The notes: a model not told the origin generated them from the letters alone. A stretch of 13,783 nt of DNA from Novosphingobium sp. (GCA_020853995.1 JADYXV010000129.1:1-13783), one strand, 5' to 3'. Positions 6,276 to 13,783 are shown, counted from the stretch's first letter. Numbers and translations: made by a program.

Positions 6276-7453
6276 CCTTGCCATTCACGATGAGCCGCCG
6301 TGGCTGGACGATGCTAGCGGTGTTGGCGCCATTGCTGTTGCTTTTTGCATGGGTCGCCTTTCGATCCGGCCCGTTGGCACCGATCAACGTGACGGTCACC
6401 CAAGTGGAAGAGCGCAGCATTTCCCCAGCCATGTTCGGCATCGGCACTGTCGAGGCGCGCTACACCCAGAAAGTTGGGCCAACCGCTGCGGGCCGGGTGA
6501 CATTGGTTGCCGTGGATGTGGGTGACAAAGTAGTCGCAGGGCAATTGCTGGCGCAAATCGATCCCATCGACCTCGACCAGCGCATCGATGCAGCCGCTGG
6601 CGGGACTGCGCGGTCAGCCGCGCTGGAACAGGCCGCCGTCGCTCAGATCGCGGATGCGAACGCCCGGGTTGTCCTCGCCCGGTCCGTGGCCGCACGGACG
6701 GAAGAACTGAAACGCGGTGGCTGGGTCACCGATGCGATGGTTGATCAACGCCGTCAGGAACTGGCTGCTGCTCAGGCAGGGCTTGCGGCGGCGCAGGCCA
6801 ATCGCAGTGCTGCTGCAATGGATCGCGGGCGTCTGGGCGCGGAACGATCGGCGTTGGTCGAGCAGCGCGCCAATCTGCGGCTTGTCGCACCGCACGCAGG
6901 ACTGGTGGTGCGCCGCGCTGTGGAACCCGGCACGACCGTGGTGGCCGGCCAAGCTGTGATCGAAATCATCGATCCTTCGCAATTGTGGATCAACGTGCGC
7001 TTCGATCAGACCCAATCGGCGGGTCTGACTGCGGGTCAAGCGGTGCGGATCGCTCTGCGGTCAAGGCCGGACGCGCCCGTGCCGGGAACAATCGAACGCG
7101 TCGAGCCGATGGCAGATGCGTTGACTGAGGAAGTGCTGGCCAAGGCGCGGTTCACTGTAACCGGCGGACTGCCCTCAATCGGCGAGCTGGCGGAAGTTAC
7201 CGTGGCCCTGCCTGCACAGGCACGATCGCTGGCCATTCCCAATGCAGCTGTTCACCGGATCGATGGACAGGTTGGCGTTTGGGTGATCCGCGATGGAGAC
7301 CTTGTCTTTGCGCCCGTCAGGTTGGGCGCTCAGGATCTGGAAGGCTGGGTGCAGGTGTTAAGCGACCTCACCCGGGGCGAGGAAATCGTAACTCACAGCG
7401 CGCGGGCACTGTCGGCCAGCAGTAGGTTCAGCATTGTCGACGCGCTACCATGA
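6272..7453 (+). CDS. Periplasmic adaptor (membrane-fusion protein) of an ABC exporter, DevB-like
   Basis: A 393-residue adaptor that would link the inner-membrane ABC transporter to an outer-membrane channel. An N-terminal membrane anchor (about residues 12-30) keeps it in the inner membrane. Next come the first half of a lipoyl-like domain (about 68-98), a long alanine- and glutamine-rich coiled-coil hairpin (about 98-200), the second lipoyl half with APHAGLVVRRAVEPGTTVVAGQ (about 206-227), and a beta-barrel and membrane-proximal region ending in FSIVDALP. This is the HlyD/RND-adaptor layout, and its partner is an FtsX-type ABC permease rather than an RND pump. It overlaps tetR by 4 nt and the permease by 4 nt (ATGA at both), so the three genes are translationally coupled. 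The substrate is unknown. The porin just upstream of tetR is not a TolC type, so the outer-membrane partner is uncertain. Confidence 0.88.
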   Translation: MTLPFTMSRRGWTMLAVLAPLLLLFAWVAFRSGPLAPINVTVTQVEERSISPAMFGIGTVEARYTQKVGPTAAGRVTLVAVDVGDKVVAGQLLAQIDPIDLDQRIDAAAGGTARSAALEQAAVAQIADANARVVLARSVAARTEELKRGGWVTDAMVDQRRQELAAAQAGLAAAQANRSAAAMDRGRLGAERSALVEQRANLRLVAPHAGLVVRRAVEPGTTVVAGQAVIEIIDPSQLWINVRFDQTQSAGLTAGQAVRIALRSRPDAPVPGTIERVEPMADALTEEVLAKARFTVTGGLPSIGELAEVTVALPAQARSLAIPNAAVHRIDGQVGVWVIRDGDLVFAPVRLGAQDLEGWVQVLSDLTRGEEIVTHSARALSASSRFSIVDALP

Positions 7454-8652
7454 TCAGCCTTGCCGGGCGCGACATCTTGCATGGCTGGGGCAAATTTGTC
7501 CTTACCGGCGTGGGTCTGGGCCTGTTGATTGGCGTGACTTTGTCGATGGCCGGGGTTTATCGCGGAATGGTCGATGATGCGCAGGCTCTACTCGACAACA
7601 GCCGGGCCGACCTGTGGGTCGTGCAGAAGGACACGCTTGGCCCCTATGCCGAACCGTCCAGCCTGACCGAAGACAGCGAACGCCCGATTCAGGCGATGCG
7701 CGGTGTCGCCCAAGCCGCGGGCGTTACTTACCTCACCATGCAAATCGCGCACGGTGACAAGGATGTGCGGGTGATGGTCGTCGGAGCGGACATGGGCGAA
7801 CCGGGTTTGCCCGGCCAGCCCACCCATCTCATTTCTGGACGCCAGATCGTGCGCGGCCATTATGAAGCTGTGGCCGATGTGAAGACTGGCTTCGCAATTG
7901 GTGATCGTGTCAGGGTGCGCCGCAATTCTTACACTGTCGTCGGTCTAACCAGCCGAATGGTGTCGTCGGGTGGTGACCCGATGTTGTTCCTGTCGCTAAA
8001 AGATGCGCAGGCCGCCCAGTTCCAAAGGGACAGCGACGCCATTGTCCGTCAGCGCGCGCGCACGGCTACCAATCCCCAACTGAACCCGCCTGGCAATCCG
8101 GCAGTGGCGCAAGCCGTAAACGCCGTTCAAGCGGGCAATGCCAACGTCAATGCCATTCTGGTTACCATCACGCCGGATGCCAATCCCGATGACGTCGCCG
8201 CCGCGATCCGCCGTTGGCAACGCCTGACTGTTTATACCCGGGCTGAGATGGAGGAGATCCTTGTCCAGAAGCTGATCGCCAACTCGGCCCGACAAATCGC
8301 AATGTTTCTGGTCATTCTGTCGATTGTCAGTGCCGCTATCGTGGCCTTCATCATTTACACCATGACCATCGGTAAGATCCGTGAAATTGCCGTGCTCAAA
8401 CTGATCGGCACCCGCAATCGCACGATTTCGTGGATGATCCTGCAACAGGCGCTGGGGCTGGGGCTGATCGGCTTCATAGTTGGCAAGATCGCCGCCAGCC
8501 TGTGGGCACCCTTCTTCCCTAAATATGTTCTGCTGCTGCCATCGGATTCAATTCTGGGCTTCGTAGCGGTGATGCTGATCTGCACATTGGCGAGCTTTTT
8601 GGCCATCCAGGCTGCGATCAAGGTCGATCCGGCGGAGGCGATCGGTGGCTGA
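7450..8652 (+). CDS. ABC transporter permease, FtsX/MacB-like (DevC-like)
   Basis: A 400-residue inner-membrane permease with the FtsX plan. It has one N-terminal membrane helix (about 15-36), a large periplasmic domain (about 40-280), then three C-terminal helices (about 284-306, 330-352 and 367-390). The signature EIAVLKLIGTRNRTISWMIL between the second and third of the four helices and the ending KVDPAEAIGG are typical of FtsX-domain permeases. MacB differs in having its ATPase fused to the permease; here the ATPase is separate. Separate subunits in the order adaptor-permease-ATPase match the DevBCA type. Such systems usually work by mechanotransmission, moving substrate from the periplasm outward. 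It starts on an ATGA overlap with the adaptor and overlaps the ATPase gene by 8 nt. Family is secure; substrate is unknown. Confidence 0.88.
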   Translation: MISLAGRDILHGWGKFVLTGVGLGLLIGVTLSMAGVYRGMVDDAQALLDNSRADLWVVQKDTLGPYAEPSSLTEDSERPIQAMRGVAQAAGVTYLTMQIAHGDKDVRVMVVGADMGEPGLPGQPTHLISGRQIVRGHYEAVADVKTGFAIGDRVRVRRNSYTVVGLTSRMVSSGGDPMLFLSLKDAQAAQFQRDSDAIVRQRARTATNPQLNPPGNPAVAQAVNAVQAGNANVNAILVTITPDANPDDVAAAIRRWQRLTVYTRAEMEEILVQKLIANSARQIAMFLVILSIVSAAIVAFIIYTMTIGKIREIAVLKLIGTRNRTISWMILQQALGLGLIGFIVGKIAASLWAPFFPKYVLLLPSDSILGFVAVMLICTLASFLAIQAAIKVDPAEAIGG

Positions 8653-9337
8653 GGGCATCATCCTTGAGAATGTCGTCAAGACCTACGGCAGCGGCGAGAC
8701 AGCGGTTCATGCCCTGCGCGGGGTAGACATGGCGGTGGCCAAGGGCGAGGTCGTGGGGCTGATCGGGCCATCGGGTTCGGGCAAGAGTACTCTGCTCAAA
8801 TGCCTTGGCGCGGTGATCGAGCCGACATCAGGCAAAATGACGATTGGCGACCAGTGCATTTATGACAATGGCTGGAAAGTCCGTGATCTGCGCGCGCTGC
8901 GGCGCGATATGATCGGATTCATTTTTCAGGCCCCTTACCTGATCCCATTCCTTGATGTGACCGACAATGTCGCGTTGCTGCCGATGCTGGCCGGAAAGCC
9001 GAATGCAGAGGCCCGAAAGATGGCGCGCGATTTGCTTGATGCGCTTGATGTCGGCCACCGCGCAGCGGCCATGCCCTCGCAGCTTTCGGGAGGGGAGCAG
9101 CAGCGCGTAGCCATAGCCCGCGCGCTGATCAATCGTCCGCCAGTGATCCTCGCAGACGAACCAACTGCGCCGCTGGATGGGCAGCGCGCGCTAGCGGTAG
9201 TGGGGCTGCTCGACGATATGGCCCGGCAGTTCGATACCGCGATCATCATTGTCACCCATGATGAAAAGATCATCCCGACTTTCAAGAGACTTTACAAAAT
9301 TCGTGACGGGCGGACGGTTCAAGAGCTGCAAGGTTAA
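8645..9337 (+). CDS. ABC transporter ATP-binding protein (LolD/MacB/DevA-like)
   Basis: A 230-residue cytoplasmic ATPase that would drive the FtsX-like permease. All motifs are intact: Walker A GPSGSGKST (41-49), Q-loop FIFQAPYL (Q95), signature LSGGEQQRVAIARAL (147-161), Walker B VILADEP (167-173) and the switch histidine in IIIVTHDEK. The D-loop reads APLD instead of the common ANLD, a small deviation. The start is GTG at 8645, inside the end of the permease gene, so translation is coupled; no ATG is available nearby. Length and sequence fit the MacB/LolD subfamily, with DevA a close relative. It is the last gene of the tetR operon and faces the convergent HPP gene 63 nt away. Confidence 0.92.
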   Translation: MAEGIILENVVKTYGSGETAVHALRGVDMAVAKGEVVGLIGPSGSGKSTLLKCLGAVIEPTSGKMTIGDQCIYDNGWKVRDLRALRRDMIGFIFQAPYLIPFLDVTDNVALLPMLAGKPNAEARKMARDLLDALDVGHRAAAMPSQLSGGEQQRVAIARALINRPPVILADEPTAPLDGQRALAVVGLLDDMARQFDTAIIIVTHDEKIIPTFKRLYKIRDGRTVQELQG

Positions 9338-9400
9338 ACGGAGTAGCGCCCTAATATTACCGACACCGTCATCAATCGGTAGCTCAAATGTGTTTGTAAC
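9338..9400. terminator. Possible weak bidirectional stem-loop between convergent genes
   Basis: This gap separates the ends of two convergent operons. It contains an inverted repeat TACCGA (9358-9363) and TCGGTA (9376-9381): a 6-bp stem with a 12-nt loop, followed by AT-rich sequence but no clear T-run. The position favours a terminator; the structure is weak. Confidence 0.25.
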
Positions 9401-10486
9401 TTAAATTTTGCTTCTGCGATTCTGTCCGCGCCAAAGGCTGGCAAGCAAGTCCGTTTGAGTAACCAAACCTGCCAAACTGCCATTGGCCCAGATGATCACT
9501 GCCTGATGATGAACGCCATCCGAAAGTACAGGCGCAAGTGCTGCGGCAGCGCTATCCGCTGCGGCAATGCAAGCGCCGGTTTGCATAACTTCGGAAACGC
9601 TGCGTCCCTGTTCGCCTGCCAAAACGCCGCGCGTTGCAAGGCCAACGACCCTCTCGTCTCGATCCAGAACCGGTAAGGCAGAAACATGGCGGCGATCCAT
9701 TTCTGCCAGCGCATCTTCGGTCCAATCATCTGCCTGACACGTCACCACATCGCGCGACATGATGTCGAGGCATAGCGGAACAGGCCGTGTCCGTGAAAAA
9801 GCGGCAGCTTCGACTGACCGCAGCAGAAATTCAACCTCGGCAACGTCAATGACAGGTCGATCAATCAGTTGATCAAGCCCTGCCTCCACATCAGCGCGAG
9901 TGAAGCCACTTCTGTCTATGGTTGCCGCATCTTCGGTGTCAGGCTGTGTCATCCGGCTGATTTCTGGGCGGTGCGGATAGCGGCTGCCGGCCAGATTGTT
10001 GAAGATGATTCCTGCGCCAACCAAAAGCACGGAATTCAGTCCGACCGGCAAAAGCGCGAAATAGAATCCGGCTTCACGCACTGCATTTCCGCCAAAAACG
10101 GCAACGAGCGCAATGGCTCCCCCAGGCGGGTGCAGACAACGGCAAAGCTGCATCAGCAAGATAGCCAGTGCCGCTGCTGCTGGCCCAGCCAACATCGGTT
10201 CCGCTATAAGCTGAGCCACTGTCACGCCGCACAATGCCGAAAGGACATTCCCGCCAATCACCGCGCGCGGCTGGGCTAGCGGCGCAGCGGGCAATGCAAA
10301 TACAAGAGCGGCTGAAGCGCCGAGGGGAGCCACAAGGTAGGGGAGGCCAGTCGTGTCGGCGATGACGGCGGATGTCGTGAATGCGGCAATCCCAAGGCCG
10401 ATCATCGAACCCAAACTGGCGCGGACCGGATGCATTCCGGGCTGCCACCAAAAGGCCCGGGAGGTCAGCTTGTCAAAGAGCGTCAT
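9401..10486 (-). CDS. HPP family membrane protein with C-terminal CBS pair
   Basis: A 361-residue protein. It has an N-terminal HPP domain with four predicted membrane segments (about 22-170), containing LVAPLGASAALVFALP, the AQPRAVIGGN stretch and the eponymous CLHPPGGAIAL (HPP at 119-121). A linker follows, then two CBS domains (about 240-293 and 300-352; DIMSRDVVTC...HVSALPV, VSEVMQTG...GLVTQTDLL). HPP-domain proteins have been linked to nitrite transport in cyanobacteria and chloroplasts, and CBS pairs usually bind adenosine nucleotides. It overlaps the preceding Crp/Fnr gene by 4 nt (ATGA), so the two are co-expressed, next to and divergent from a nitrate/nitrite transporter. A nitrite-transport role gated by nucleotides is therefore a reasonable inference, not proven. 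The domain calls are secure. Confidence 0.88.
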   Translation of the reverse strand: MTLFDKLTSRAFWWQPGMHPVRASLGSMIGLGIAAFTTSAVIADTTGLPYLVAPLGASAALVFALPAAPLAQPRAVIGGNVLSALCGVTVAQLIAEPMLAGPAAAALAILLMQLCRCLHPPGGAIALVAVFGGNAVREAGFYFALLPVGLNSVLLVGAGIIFNNLAGSRYPHRPEISRMTQPDTEDAATIDRSGFTRADVEAGLDQLIDRPVIDVAEVEFLLRSVEAAAFSRTRPVPLCLDIMSRDVVTCQADDWTEDALAEMDRRHVSALPVLDRDERVVGLATRGVLAGEQGRSVSEVMQTGACIAAADSAAAALAPVLSDGVHHQAVIIWANGSLAGLVTQTDLLASLWRGQNRRSKI

Positions 10487-11181
10487 GCAGGATGATCGTG
10501 CAAATTGGCATCCGGCTTTGCGAACTGAGCCAGCGCATCTGCGTCGATAATCTGCACTTTCGGTCCGTCAATTGTCACTCCGTGGCCTGCAAGCTGGCCG
10601 AAGGCGCGCGACAGGTTTTCAGGCGTCATGCCGAGTAACGAGGCCAGAACACGCTTCTCTCCGCGCAGATCAAACGTCCGGGCACTGCCGTGCCGTTCGC
10701 TTCGCGCGAGCAGATAATTGCCCAGCCTTTCGGTGGATTGGCGGAGCTTGATGTCCGCCAGCGCCCGGACAAGATCGCGATAGCCAAGCGCCAGCTCGCG
10801 CATGGTCGCCTGCATCAAGGCGGTGTCCTGCTTGATGATTTCACGCACCAAAGCGGCTGGGACTAGCAAAATACGCGACGATGCGAGCGTCCTCGCGGAC
10901 ATGAGGTAAGGCATGTCGGTCACCACGGCGGCGAGAATGAAACTGCTCACCGGTTCGACTATGCGCATGGTCGTGTCGCGCCCGGCTCCGTGGGCGTAAA
11001 GCTCGACCAGCCCATCGACCAATACGTGCAGGAAATCTGCCCGCTGACCTTGTTCGAACAGGGTGAGTTGCGGCGGGAAAACCTGCAGGAACGATCCTGA
11101 AAATACGCGCTCCCGCTCTTCGTCCTGCATTTCAGCGAACAACGGCAACTGAGCAATTTCTGGCTTTTCACCGGCGCGCAC
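10483..11181 (-). CDS. Crp/Fnr family regulator without cysteines (Dnr/NnrR-like)
   Basis: A 232-residue regulator with an N-terminal cyclic-nucleotide-binding-like beta-roll (about 10-125), a dimerisation helix (about 125-160) and a C-terminal winged helix (about 165-230). The recognition helix reads MTPENLSRAF; its E-x-x-S-R matches the E-x-x-S-R by which FNR reads TTGAT half-sites. The protein has no cysteine at all, so it cannot carry FNR's 4Fe-4S cluster. This points to a Dnr/NnrR-type sensor, where NO acts through heme, or another signal. The GTG at 11181 is the only sensible start; GAGGAG (11198-11193) lies 11 nt upstream, a rather long spacing. It precedes and overlaps the HPP gene and is divergent from narK. 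Perfect TTGAT-N4-ATCAA boxes upstream suggest autoregulation and control of narK. The ligand is not evident from sequence. Confidence 0.88.
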   Translation of the reverse strand: MRAGEKPEIAQLPLFAEMQDEERERVFSGSFLQVFPPQLTLFEQGQRADFLHVLVDGLVELYAHGAGRDTTMRIVEPVSSFILAAVVTDMPYLMSARTLASSRILLVPAALVREIIKQDTALMQATMRELALGYRDLVRALADIKLRQSTERLGNYLLARSERHGSARTFDLRGEKRVLASLLGMTPENLSRAFGQLAGHGVTIDGPKVQIIDADALAQFAKPDANLHDHPA

Positions 11182-11226
11182 GGAACAGGTATCTCCTCAT
11201 TGATCGCGCAATCTCTACAGTCACAC

Positions 11227-11240
11227 TTGATGTACATCAA
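11227..11240. promoter_or_regulatory. Perfect FNR/Dnr-type box near the regulator gene
   Basis: TTGAT-GTAC-ATCAA is an exact match to the FNR/Dnr consensus and fully palindromic. Its centre is about 52 nt upstream of the GTG of the Crp/Fnr gene. This would allow class II activation with a leader of about 11 nt, or repression if the TATGAT at 11245-11240 (minus) is the -10. It suggests autoregulation. Confidence 0.8.
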
Positions 11241-11248
11241 TCATAACC

Positions 11249-11260
11249 TTGATCGATCAA
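11249..11260. promoter_or_regulatory. Short TTGAT-N2-ATCAA palindrome with possible plus-strand promoter
   Basis: TTGAT-CG-ATCAA is a perfect 12-bp palindrome with FNR-like arms but 2 nt instead of 4 between them, so normal FNR binding is not expected. Its left part TTGATC (11249-11254) is followed after 16 nt by TATAGC (11271-11276). That pair is a plausible sigma-70 promoter reading toward narK. Confidence 0.4.
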
Positions 11261-11319
11261 CTGCCCAGAATATAGCTAGATCAGGCCATTTTCACTTTGA
11301 TCACTGCACGTTGCGTTCT

Positions 11320-11333
11320 TTGATCTGGATCAA
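11320..11333. promoter_or_regulatory. Perfect FNR/Dnr-type box upstream of narK
   Basis: TTGAT-CTGG-ATCAA matches the consensus exactly. Its centre (11326.5) is about 71 nt before the narK ATG. A class II promoter would start near 11368 and give a 30-nt leader containing the Shine-Dalgarno. No good -10 hexamer is seen at the expected position, as is common for activator-dependent promoters. Confidence 0.8.
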
Positions 11334-11397
11334 CCAGGCCACCAGCCTCTTGTCCATGGTCGCGCTCAACAGAGCAAAAGGAAGACGGGAGTCTATC

Positions 11398-13783
11398 ATG
11401 CCAGTACGGGACGCGGTGAGCGCGGGGCAGCAGAACAGGGCACTGGGGCTGAGTACCTTTGCGTTCACGATCTGCTTTGCAGTGTGGACGTTGTTTGCGA
11501 TCACCGGGATAGCCATCAAGGACGATCTTGGGCTGAACGATACGCAATTCGGATTGCTGGTCGGCACGCCGATCTTGACCGGATCGCTAGTGCGCCTGTT
11601 GCTGGGTGTCTGGACCGACCAATATGGCGGCCGCATCGTCTTTCCGTTGACGATGCTGGCATCGGCACTTTCGACCTTTCTGCTCTCTTATGCCGACAGT
11701 TACATCCTGATGTTGATCGCGGCCCTTGGTCTGGGGCTGGCGGGCGGCGGCTTTGCCGTGGGCGTTGCCTATGTCTCCAAATGGTACCCACAAGAAAAGC
11801 AGGGCTCCGCACTCGGCTTTTTCGGCATGGGTAATGTCGGTGCAGCCGTTACCAAATTCGTCGCGCCCTGGATCATGGTTGCGGCAGGATGGCAGGTCGT
11901 CGCACAGATCTGGGCAGCGGTTCTCGCTGTCACCTCACTCGTCTTTTTCTTGTTTGCCAAGGACGATCCAGAGCTAACTGCAAGAAAGAAGAGCGGAGCA
12001 AAGCCGCGCGGCTTGAAGGAGCAACTGGAGCCGCTCAGGAACGAACAGGTTTGGCGCTTTTCACTCTACTATTTCTTCGTTTTCGGGGCCTTTGTAGCGC
12101 TGGCACTGTGGTTGCCGAAATATCTGATCGGCGTTTACGGCGTGGACGTGAAAGTCGCAGGCATGTTGGCGGCAACCTTCAGTCTCTCCGCCAGCCTGTT
12201 TCGCGCTTATGGCGGAATCCTCTCCGACAAATATGGCGCGCGCAAGATCATGTACGCCACCTTCGGCGTTTCGATGCTGTGCCTGTTCATGCTCTCATAC
12301 CCGGCAACCGATTACACGATCCATGGGATCAAGGGGGACATCAACCTATCAACCTCGATGAGCCTGGTGCCGTTTGTCTTGACGATCTTCGTGCTCGGCT
12401 TCTTCATGTCGCTGGGCAAGGCAGCGGTCTACAAGCACATTCCGGTCTATTATCCTGAGAATGTTGGCTCGGTAGGCGGTTTGGTCGGTCTGGTTGGCGG
12501 GTTGGGCGGCTTTGTACTTCCCATCGTCTTTGGTGCCGTCAGTGATCTGACCGGCATCTGGACAAGCTGTTTCATGGTATTGTTCGCTTTGGTCGCAATT
12601 GCTTTGGGCTGGATGCATATCGCTATCCGCCAGATGGAACAGAAGGCCAGCGGCATCGATGTCCGCTCTCTGCCGCAATTCCCCGAAATGGCGGGCATGC
12701 ACGATGAAGCCAAACATGGGCGCATCGAGCCTTCAAAGGTGCTGACCGAGTGGAAGCCCGAAGATCCCGCCTTTTGGGAGGAAACCGGTCAGAGGGTCGC
12801 GCGGCGCAACCTCATCATCTCTATCCCGGCCCTTTTGCTCGCTTTTGCGGTCTGGATGGTCTGGTCCGTGGTCGTGGCGAAGCTTCCCCTCATTGGCTTT
12901 GCCTATACCACGGACCAGTTGTTTTGGCTGGCAGCATTGCCGGGCCTGTCTGGCGCAACATTCCGCATCTTCTACAGCTTCATGGTGCCGATCTTTGGCG
13001 GACGGCTTTGGACGACGCTCAGCACAGCGTCACTCCTGATCCCGGCCTTTGGCATTGGCTATGCGGTGCAGAACCCGGATACACCTTACGTTATCTTCCT
13101 CGTTCTGGCTCTGCTGTGCGGTTTTGGCGGCGGAAATTTCGCCTCCTCCATGTCGAATATCGGCTTCTTCTTTCCGAAGGCACAAAAGGGCAATGCATTG
13201 GCGCTCAATGGCGGGCTGGGCAACCTCGGCGTGTCCGTGATGCAATTTGCTGTGCCGCTGGTCATTACCGCCAGCGTGTTTGGGGCAATGGGCGGCGATC
13301 CGCTGCCGAACAAGGAAGGTGGACAGCTCTGGCTTCAAAATGCGGGCTTCATCTGGGTGCCCTTCATCATCGCATCGAGCCTGCTCGCTTGGTTCGGCAT
13401 GAACGATATTGCCGATGCCAAGGCAAGTTTTGCCGAACAGTCCGTGATTTTCCAGCGCAAGCACAACTGGCTGATGTGCTGGCTCTACACGGGAACGTTC
13501 GGTTCATTCATCGGATTTTCGGCGGGCCTTCCGCTGCTGGCGAAGAACCAGTTCCCTGACGTTGATGTGCTCAAATATGTATTCTTGGCGCCCTTGGTTG
13601 GCGCGATCAGTCGGGCAGCGACGGGCTGGGTGTCTGACAAGTTTGGCGGTGCACGCGTCACCTTCTGGGTGTTCATCGGCATGATGATCGGCACGCTGGG
13701 TGTGATCCACTTCCTCCAGGCGGGCAATTTCACCGGCTTCCTCGCCATGTTCATCTTCATGTTCTTCGTGACGGGCGTAGGCA
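11398..13783 (+). CDS. narK: Fused NarK1-NarK2 nitrate/nitrite transporter, 3' end outside window
   Basis: An open frame of 795 codons runs off the right edge. Two major-facilitator domains are fused. The first (about 1-410) has the NarK substrate arginines R66 (SLVRLLLG) and R269 (SLFRAYGG), plus nitrate-signature stretches GGGFAVGVAYVSKWYP (near 116-131) and GGLVGLVGGLGGFVLP (near 360-375). A hydrophilic linker follows (about 411-470). The second domain (from about 471) repeats the pattern with R523 (GATFRIFYS), GFGGGNFASSMSNIGFFFP (near 575-592), ALNGGLGNLGVSVM (from 602) and R739 (AISRAATGW). In Paracoccus the same fusion acts as NarK1-type nitrate/proton symporter and NarK2-type nitrate/nitrite antiporter, feeding membrane nitrate reductase. 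GGGAG lies 6 nt before the ATG. By comparison with complete fusions, roughly the last 80-110 residues are missing. Two FNR-type boxes upstream point to anaerobic control. Confidence 0.93.
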   Translation, partial: MPVRDAVSAGQQNRALGLSTFAFTICFAVWTLFAITGIAIKDDLGLNDTQFGLLVGTPILTGSLVRLLLGVWTDQYGGRIVFPLTMLASALSTFLLSYADSYILMLIAALGLGLAGGGFAVGVAYVSKWYPQEKQGSALGFFGMGNVGAAVTKFVAPWIMVAAGWQVVAQIWAAVLAVTSLVFFLFAKDDPELTARKKSGAKPRGLKEQLEPLRNEQVWRFSLYYFFVFGAFVALALWLPKYLIGVYGVDVKVAGMLAATFSLSASLFRAYGGILSDKYGARKIMYATFGVSMLCLFMLSYPATDYTIHGIKGDINLSTSMSLVPFVLTIFVLGFFMSLGKAAVYKHIPVYYPENVGSVGGLVGLVGGLGGFVLPIVFGAVSDLTGIWTSCFMVLFALVAIALGWMHIAIRQMEQKASGIDVRSLPQFPEMAGMHDEAKHGRIEPSKVLTEWKPEDPAFWEETGQRVARRNLIISIPALLLAFAVWMVWSVVVAKLPLIGFAYTTDQLFWLAALPGLSGATFRIFYSFMVPIFGGRLWTTLSTASLLIPAFGIGYAVQNPDTPYVIFLVLALLCGFGGGNFASSMSNIGFFFPKAQKGNALALNGGLGNLGVSVMQFAVPLVITASVFGAMGGDPLPNKEGGQLWLQNAGFIWVPFIIASSLLAWFGMNDIADAKASFAEQSVIFQRKHNWLMCWLYTGTFGSFIGFSAGLPLLAKNQFPDVDVLKYVFLAPLVGAISRAATGWVSDKFGGARVTFWVFIGMMIGTLGVIHFLQAGNFTGFLAMFIFMFFVTGVG

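Noticed and set aside
6728..6739. GTTGATCAAC palindrome inside the adaptor gene as a regulatory site
   Set aside because: It lies within a well-supported coding region, has no 4-nt spacing and is far from any promoter.
12750..13559. An 810-nt alternative plus-strand reading frame over the end of the window
   Set aside because: It overlaps the NarK2 domain, whose conserved motifs are all in the other frame; the alternative product is arginine-rich and resembles no family.

Overview
The window looks like part of an accessory or island region of an alphaproteobacterium, possibly a sphingomonad. This is inferred from the gene families, the moderately high GC, the alanine-rich proteins and the tight ATGA-coupled operons; no rRNA or other phylogenetic marker is present to prove it. 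The common thread is anaerobic nitrate/nitrite/nitric oxide metabolism, with a chromate-resistance pair and a tripartite ABC exporter alongside.

Left edge (1-136, minus): the N-terminal part of an AlpA-type excision/regulatory protein leaves the window, suggesting the edge of an integrated element. Next on the minus strand come a Tat-type Fe/Mn superoxide dismutase (363-1094) and a chromate transporter ChrA (1106-2422). This is the chrA-chrC pair of known chromate operons, here without chrB. Upstream of them, also minus, are an NnrS-family membrane protein (2594-3814) and an overlapping small CopD-like membrane protein (3801-4271).

Centre: a short divergent promoter region (4272-4354) carries an FNR/Dnr-type box, TTGAC-N4-ATCAA, lying between the CopD-like/nnrS operon and a plus-strand outer-membrane porin of the alginate-export type (4355-5569). 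A TetR regulator then leads a translationally coupled operon of membrane-fusion protein, FtsX-like permease and ATPase (5664-9337). Its gene order matches devB-devC-devA. A 20-bp inverted repeat just before the tetR start is a candidate operator.

Right part: two minus-strand genes that overlap by 4 nt encode a cysteine-free Crp/Fnr-family regulator (10483-11181) and an HPP-CBS membrane protein (9401-10486). Divergent from them is a fused NarK1-NarK2 nitrate/nitrite transporter (11398 to the window end, still open). The intergenic region between the regulator and narK holds two perfect TTGAT-N4-ATCAA boxes and a shorter related palindrome.

Working model (inference): the regulator senses nitric oxide or low oxygen. 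It binds the boxes at its own promoter, at narK and at the nnrS/porin promoter. This would link nitrate import and nitrite export (NarK, possibly HPP), NO tolerance (NnrS plus the CopD-like protein) and an outer-membrane channel in one regulon. The TetR/ABC exporter has no such box and appears separately controlled. Nitrate reductase genes are not in the window but could follow narK.
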